5,318 bases of DNA from a bacterium UBP9_UBA1432 (lineage in GTDB: Bacteria; Vulcanimicrobiota; Xenobia; Xenobiales; Xenobiaceae), in NCBI GenBank assembly GCA_002329445.1, contig DCTU01000206.1, forward strand, positions 1 to 5,318, given 5' to 3'. A program made the translations under genes and the position numbers. This document shows, piece after piece, positions 1 through 2,870 of the stretch (the first letter of the stretch is position 1; each line of letters starts with the position of its first letter). Under the pieces are notes generated by a model that did no database searches, was not told the DNA's origin, and worked only from the letters and a program-made list of their open reading frames with translations.

Positions 1-854
1 AGGGTCCCGAAATCCTTGATGCCGCGATCCCTCTTGATCGCCGACATCACCAGCCCCCCCGAGAAGCCCAGCAAGGTGATGACCAGCGACATGCCGGCGG
101 CCTGCAGAGGGGAGAAGGGTGTGGCCCACCACAGAGCCGCCCCCAGGAGCGTCGCCGAGAGGATCCCCCCCAGGAACCCCTCCCAGGTCTTGTTGGGGCT
201 GACGTCGGGGGCGATCCGACGGCGCCCCATGATCTTGCCGAAGACGTACTGCAGGACATCGCTGGACTGCACCACCAGCACCAGATAGAACAAGAGCAGG
301 GCATTCTGGCCTTCGAAACCGGGGATCTGCAGCATCAGCAGGGCCGGGGCGTGGCTGACGCAGTAGACCGAGACCATCAACCCCCACTGGATCTTGGCCG
401 TCCGCTCCAGGAACTTCTCGGTCTCCCCCGACCAGGCCGTCCGGGTCGGCAGGAAGAGGAAGGCGTAGATCGGGATCAGGATCGAGAACAACCCGTACCA
501 GTCGACGGCCACCAGCCAGTACTGCAGGGGGATGAAGAAGAAGAAAGCCCAGAAGAGCGCCCGATGGTCCCCCCGCCGGGTCGGGGTCATGGTGACGAAC
601 TCGCGGAAGGCCACGAACGACATCAGGCCAAAGAGGACGATCGAGCCCAGCCCTCCGGTGGCGGTGGCCACCGCGAAGACGGCGCACATGACCCACCACG
701 CCCGGATCCGGGCGTTCAGGTTCTCGATGACCGCGCGGGCCTTCTCGCCTCGAGCGGTGCGGTCCAGGGCCCAGCCGATCCCGCTGGCCAGGACCAGCAG
801 GACCAGGACCCCGCCGAAGAGCCAGAGCATTCGGGGCTCGGCAAGGACCTTCAT
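1..854 (-). CDS. cdsA: Phosphatidate cytidylyltransferase, CdsA/YnbB type (3' end beyond window)
   Basis: The family makes CDP-diacylglycerol from phosphatidate and CTP in the cytoplasmic membrane, the activated precursor for phospholipid head-group transfer. The visible 284 residues start at ATG 854-852 and run off the left edge. They contain about eight hydrophobic segments (roughly 9-30, 54-66, 70-84, 100-117, 121-136, 158-177, 185-200, 226-270). The CdsA signature is present: SSDVLQYVFGKIMGRRR (197-213), SPNKTWEGFLGG (219-230) and MSAIKRDRGIKDFG (270-283). The terminal GHGG/DR.DS part would lie outside the window. The long N-terminus, an RIRAWW motif near 49-54 and a REF segment near 84 resemble E. 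coli YnbB more than housekeeping CdsA, from memory. At 266-267 the usual Gly-Asp before S..KR is Gly-Gly. It overlaps the acyltransferase stop by 4 bases (ATGA), with a weak GGTGG site 4 bases upstream of the ATG. Family assignment is firm. Whether it is the main cellular CdsA or a specialised paralogue is open. Confidence 0.93.
   Translation of the reverse strand, partial: MKVLAEPRMLWLFGGVLVLLVLASGIGWALDRTARGEKARAVIENLNARIRAWWVMCAVFAVATATGGLGSIVLFGLMSFVAFREFVTMTPTRRGDHRALFWAFFFFIPLQYWLVAVDWYGLFSILIPIYAFLFLPTRTAWSGETEKFLERTAKIQWGLMVSVYCVSHAPALLMLQIPGFEGQNALLLFYLVLVVQSSDVLQYVFGKIMGRRRIAPDVSPNKTWEGFLGGILSATLLGAALWWATPFSPLQAAGMSLVITLLGFSGGLVMSAIKRDRGIKDFGT
851..854 (-). other. ATGA stop/start overlap, acyltransferase to cytidylyltransferase
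   Basis: On the minus strand the cytidylyltransferase ATG (854-852) shares bases with the acyltransferase TGA (853-851). A weak Shine-Dalgarno-like GGTGG lies at 863-859, 4 bases before the ATG. This arrangement usually means reinitiation by the same ribosome and points to co-translation of the two proteins. Confidence 0.85.
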
Positions 855-1465
855 GGTTCCACCAGGCCCAGGAGGGCCTCGCGGGCGCGCCCGAGGAAGT
901 CGGCCTTGGACTCGGATTCTTCGGCGCGGAGCGGCGATCCGAAGCTGACGGAGCTGAAGAGGGGCACGGGAAGGACCTCCCCTTTGGGCAGGATTCGATT
1001 CAGGTTCTGCATGAACACGGGAACCAGCTCGACGTCGGGACGCTTCCGTGACAGGTAGTACAGGCCGCTCTTGAAGGGAGCCAGAACCTCCCCGGTTCCC
1101 CGGGTTCCCTCTGGGAAGAGGATGATCGAGTCGGCCGGACCCATCGCCTGGGCGAGGTGGTCCACCACCGCCCGGGGGTCCGCCCCCGAGCGGTCCACCA
1201 GGATCGAGCGGAAGACCTCCCTGGCCAGGAATCCCTTCAGGCCGCCTCCCCCCCAGTAGTCCAGGGCGGCGACCGGCCGGGTCCGCCTTCGGACGGGCGG
1301 AGGCAGACACGACCACAGCACCACGGCGTCCAGGTGACTGCAGTGGTTGGCGAAGTAGATCCGCTGGCGGGTGGAAGGCTCACAACCCACCCATCGGGCC
1401 TGCGGTCCACACAGCAGCCTCGTGGTGGCGATCAGGATCCCGCCGGCCAGGTCGGCCAGACTCAC
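851..1465 (-). CDS. 1-acylglycerol-3-phosphate acyltransferase family protein (PlsC domain)
   Basis: A 204-residue PlsC/LPLAT-family acyltransferase. The family moves an acyl chain from acyl-ACP or acyl-CoA to a lysophospholipid, classically giving phosphatidate, at the inner face of the membrane. The catalytic motif H-x4-D is N-HCSHLD (His41, Asp46). A motif II-like segment lies at 79-92 (FLAREVFRSILVDR). The substrate-phosphate motif is FPEGTRG (117-123), and a motif IV-like VPV is at 148-150. The start is GTG 1465-1463, because it overlaps the upstream TGA as GTGA and follows GGAGG (1474-1470) by 4 bases. Longer in-frame starts lie inside the upstream gene and read as a shadow of it. The protein is somewhat short for PlsC (about 240 residues) and has at most one weak hydrophobic N-terminal stretch. 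Between a CDP-alcohol transferase and a Cds-type enzyme, it most likely supplies or remodels their lipid substrate. The exact acyl acceptor cannot be told. Confidence 0.93.
   Translation of the reverse strand: MSLADLAGGILIATTRLLCGPQARWVGCEPSTRQRIYFANHCSHLDAVVLWSCLPPPVRRRTRPVAALDYWGGGGLKGFLAREVFRSILVDRSGADPRAVVDHLAQAMGPADSIILFPEGTRGTGEVLAPFKSGLYYLSRKRPDVELVPVFMQNLNRILPKGEVLPVPLFSSVSFGSPLRAEESESKADFLGRAREALLGLVEP
1462..1465 (-). other. GTGA stop/start overlap, phosphatidyltransferase to acyltransferase
   Basis: The acyltransferase GTG (1465-1463) overlaps the TGA (1464-1462) of the preceding gene. A GGAGG site at 1474-1470, inside the last codons of the upstream gene, is 4 bases from the GTG. 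The overlap and internal ribosome site support translational coupling and fix the GTG start. Confidence 0.88.
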
Positions 1466-2118
1466 CGTTCCTCCAGGACCTTCAGGACCCTCCGGGTGCG
1501 CCGGACCACGGTCAGCAGGGTCCCCACGCACAGCACCACCAGGGCCCCGTAGAGAAGCCTCTCGGCCAGACCCCAGGGGCCCAGCGCGGCGGCTCCCAGC
1601 AGGGCCGCGGTCGTCAGGGCCATGCGATGCTGCTTGGCCATCGGCCCCATGAAGGACTGCCCGGCTCCGCAGGTGCCTCCCAGCAGACGGACGTAGGCGG
1701 TCATGGTGGCCAGAAGACCGGCCAGCCACCCCAGCTCCACCGCGTGAGGGAGCGTGCCGACCGCATAGCCCAGACTGATCAGGATCATCGAATCGGCAAG
1801 CCGATCGGGGAGGTCGTTGAAGACCTCTCCGGTCTTGGAGCGCTGCGCGCACTCCACGGCCACCATCCCGTCCAGCATGTTGCACAGCAGGCGCAACTGG
1901 ATGCCGGCGGCCGCCAGGAAGAAGAGGAGCCCCCTCTGCGAGGGGTGGAACTGGGGGGCCCACAGCAGGGCGGCCCCCGAGCCGGCCGCGAAGAACAGGC
2001 TCAAGACCGAGATCTGGTTCGGGGAGACGCCTGTGCCCGCCACCCAGGCAGCCAACTGGTGGGCCCAGCGAGCCTGTCGGGTTGCCAGGGGTCGGCGCAG
2101 TTCGGGCGCTTCGGTCAC
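1462..2118 (-). CDS. CDP-alcohol phosphatidyltransferase family protein, YnbA-like
   Basis: An integral membrane enzyme of 218 residues. The family transfers a phosphatidyl or similar group from a CDP-linked donor to an alcohol acceptor. Hydrophobic segments lie at about 33-55, 63-80, 110-127, 129-145, 167-183 and 188-205. The family motif is D-x2-DG-x2-AR-x8-G-x3-D-x3-D. Here the same spacing reads Asn80, Asp83-Gly84, Ala87-Val88, Gly97, Asn101, Asp105, so two acidic residues are Asn and the Arg is Val. E. coli YnbA, as I recall it, also has both Asn substitutions, which supports a YnbA-like subgroup rather than PgsA or PssA. A MGPMAKQHRMA segment (157-167) is another likely subgroup feature. 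The start is GTG 2118-2116, preceded by GGAGG (2128-2124) at 5 bases. An in-frame ATG at 2148-2146 has no properly spaced site. It is first in a coupled set with the acyltransferase and cytidylyltransferase. The acceptor alcohol is unknown. Confidence 0.9.
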   Translation of the reverse strand: MTEAPELRRPLATRQARWAHQLAAWVAGTGVSPNQISVLSLFFAAGSGAALLWAPQFHPSQRGLLFFLAAAGIQLRLLCNMLDGMVAVECAQRSKTGEVFNDLPDRLADSMILISLGYAVGTLPHAVELGWLAGLLATMTAYVRLLGGTCGAGQSFMGPMAKQHRMALTTAALLGAAALGPWGLAERLLYGALVVLCVGTLLTVVRRTRRVLKVLEER

Positions 2119-2123
2119 GGTCC

Positions 2124-2128
2124 CCTCC
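2124..2128 (-). promoter_or_regulatory. Shine-Dalgarno site deciding the GTG start of the phosphatidyltransferase
   Basis: GGAGG on the minus strand, followed by 5 bases (GGACC) and GTG at 2118-2116. The spacing is ideal for the GTG, while the in-frame ATG at 2148-2146 lies upstream of this site and has only a GAGCAGG directly abutting it. Confidence 0.75.
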
Positions 2129-2129
2129 G

Positions 2130-2146
2130 GCCCGCCCCAGGCGGGC
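2130..2146 (-). other. Small GC hairpin upstream of the phosphatidyltransferase ribosome site
   Basis: A perfect 6-base-pair inverted repeat (GCCCGC / GCGGGC) with a 5-base loop ends 1 base upstream of the GGAGG site. In the transcript it would sit immediately 5' of the site and could limit access or mark a leader. It has no T-run, so it is not an intrinsic terminator. In DNA this GC-rich such a short stem may be coincidence. Confidence 0.35.
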
Positions 2147-2245
2147 ATCCTGCTCGGGATGGCGCGCCTGGTCGCGGCGTGCGGAAGGAGGGCTTCGCGC
2201 AGCCCGGGCTGGCTCCTGGTGACATGCCGCGCCCGGAATGGGGCT

Positions 2246-2623
2246 TCAGAAGGATTCGGATCCGGCCGAGAGCGACTCCAACCAGATCCGGAGATCCTCG
2301 CTGCGCTGCCTGGTGGTGTCCTCCAGGCTGGAGTAGTACAGGAACGGGTACATCGTCCCGCCCTCGAACTCCCAGGCCCGCGCCTCGGCCTCGGCGTCCC
2401 GGAAGCGGATCCAGGCCAGTTGGGCATCGATCAGCTTCTCCCGGACCGGACCGGGCAGGCGTGGCAGCAGCTCCTGATAGACCCGGTTCAACTCGACGTC
2501 CGCCCGGCGGAAGCCGTCTTCAGCCTCCCGGTTCATCTCCTGCTGACTCTGGGCCAGGACCGGCGTGGGGCAAGCCAGGAGGAGACTGCTCAGGACCAGG
2601 GCGAGGAGGGCCAGCGTTCTCAT
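2246..2623 (-). CDS. Exported LprI/DUF1311-type protein (lysozyme inhibitor LprI family)
   Basis: A 125-residue secreted or lipid-anchored protein. Residues 1-24 form a signal peptide: Arg2, a hydrophobic core 4-17, then PVLA before Gln25. An alternative lipoprotein site is LLAC with Cys18. The mature part has the LprI/DUF1311 pattern: ADVELNRVYQ (41-50), then L-P-x-L, a basic residue and AQLAWIRFRDAEAE (67-80), a GGTMYP segment (88-93) and TTRQRSEDLR (103-112). Members of the family inhibit lysozyme in mycobacteria, but most are uncharacterised cell-envelope proteins, so a role here is inferred only. The mature protein has no cysteine, whereas many relatives carry conserved ones. The ATG 2623-2621 is chosen because GGAGGTGA lies just upstream and a signal peptide begins there. 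An in-frame extension to 2806 has no site and unconvincing sequence. It is divergent from hsdR and upstream of the lipid cassette on the same strand. Confidence 0.85.
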   Translation of the reverse strand: MRTLALLALVLSSLLLACPTPVLAQSQQEMNREAEDGFRRADVELNRVYQELLPRLPGPVREKLIDAQLAWIRFRDAEAEARAWEFEGGTMYPFLYYSSLEDTTRQRSEDLRIWLESLSAGSESF

Positions 2624-2625
2624 GT

Positions 2626-2633
2626 TCACCTCC
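2626..2633 (-). promoter_or_regulatory. Strong Shine-Dalgarno site of the LprI-type gene
   Basis: GGAGGTGA on the minus strand, with its GGAGG core 5 bases from the ATG at 2623-2621. It is close to the 16S rRNA anti-Shine-Dalgarno complement and fixes the start directly before the signal peptide. Confidence 0.85.
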
Positions 2634-2832
2634 ATGATCCGATGGAGGCCCACTTCGCCGGGGCAGGTCCGACTCCCCGCCAGCTCCCCGGCTGGTCGGG
2701 CAACACGCAAGGCCGACAAACCCTCCGCCCCTGCGAAACCTCGCTCATGTCCGACCCTCCGAAGCCGCCAGGGCCCGGCGGCTCCTGGGAAGAAACCCGA
2801 CCGCACCCGGCTCCCGCAGGACCTTTCCGGAA

Positions 2833-2859
2833 TCCTTTCGAACGCCCGATCGCAAAGGA
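2833..2859 (+). promoter_or_regulatory. Predicted hairpin sequestering the hsdR ribosome binding site
   Basis: TCCTTT (2833-2838) is complementary to AAAGGA (2854-2859). CG-A (2839-2841) can then pair with T-CG (2850-2852), with C2853 bulged, leaving an 8-base loop. The 3' arm is most of the AAAGGAG ribosome site. If the transcript begins upstream, the fold would mask that site and lower hsdR translation. It is seen by eye only; folding energy was not computed. Confidence 0.4.
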
Positions 2860-2860
2860 G
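2854..2860 (+). promoter_or_regulatory. Shine-Dalgarno site (AAAGGAG) for hsdR
   Basis: AAAGGAG is the only good ribosome site in the region before the conserved HsdR N-terminus. It is 5 bases before CTG 2866 (one frame off) and 10 bases before the in-frame CTG 2871. No ATG, GTG or TTG follows it in the hsdR frame until GTG 3012. Confidence 0.55.
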
Positions 2861-2870
2861 CCGGACTGCC

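Larger units (their letters stand above)
2119..2245. other. Short intergenic spacer between LprI-type gene and lipid cassette
   Basis: This 127-base gap separates two minus-strand genes. It holds the ribosome site of the phosphatidyltransferase and a small hairpin just upstream of it, plus a perfect 12-base palindrome at 2200-2211. No stem followed by a T-run was found on the minus strand, so read-through from the upstream gene is possible. No recognisable promoter was seen. Confidence 0.6.
2624..2870. other. Divergent intergenic region between LprI-type gene and hsdR
   Basis: About 247 bases between the two divergent starts should hold both promoters. No convincing -35/-10 pair was found on either strand. 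The plus strand stays open in the hsdR frame from ATG 2634, but this stretch reads as Pro/Arg/Ser-rich. By hand count about 25 of its 86 codons end in A or T, far more than in the hsdR body, so it does not look coding. The right end holds short palindromes (TTCCGGAA at 2825-2832, TTCGAA at 2837-2842, CGATCG at 2847-2852), a hairpin and the hsdR ribosome site. Confidence 0.65.

Noticed and set aside
351..1058. Plus-strand open frame of 235 codons over the cytidylyltransferase and acyltransferase
   Set aside because: It is antisense to two genes with clear family motifs and has a charged low-complexity translation.
2190..2211. Possible terminator: palindrome CAGCCCGGGCTG (2200-2211) with alternative GGGCT/AGCCC pairing
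   Set aside because: The palindrome has no loop, the alternative stem is only 5 base pairs, and no T-run follows on the minus strand. Such palindromes are expected in GC-rich DNA.
2119..2427. N-terminal extension of the phosphatidyltransferase to ATG 2427
   Set aside because: The extra 103 codons overlap the LprI-type gene in another frame, look like a shadow, and the GTG at 2118 has a well-placed GGAGG.
2624..2806. N-terminal extension of the LprI-type protein to ATG 2806
   Set aside because: The extension would bury the signal peptide, and the strong GGAGGTGA fits the ATG at 2623.
2634..2870. Extension of hsdR to the in-frame ATG at 2634
   Set aside because: There is no ribosome site, the stretch has many A/T-ending codons and Pro/Arg-rich residues, and it would place the start 11 bases from the divergent LprI-type start. 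It is not fully excluded.
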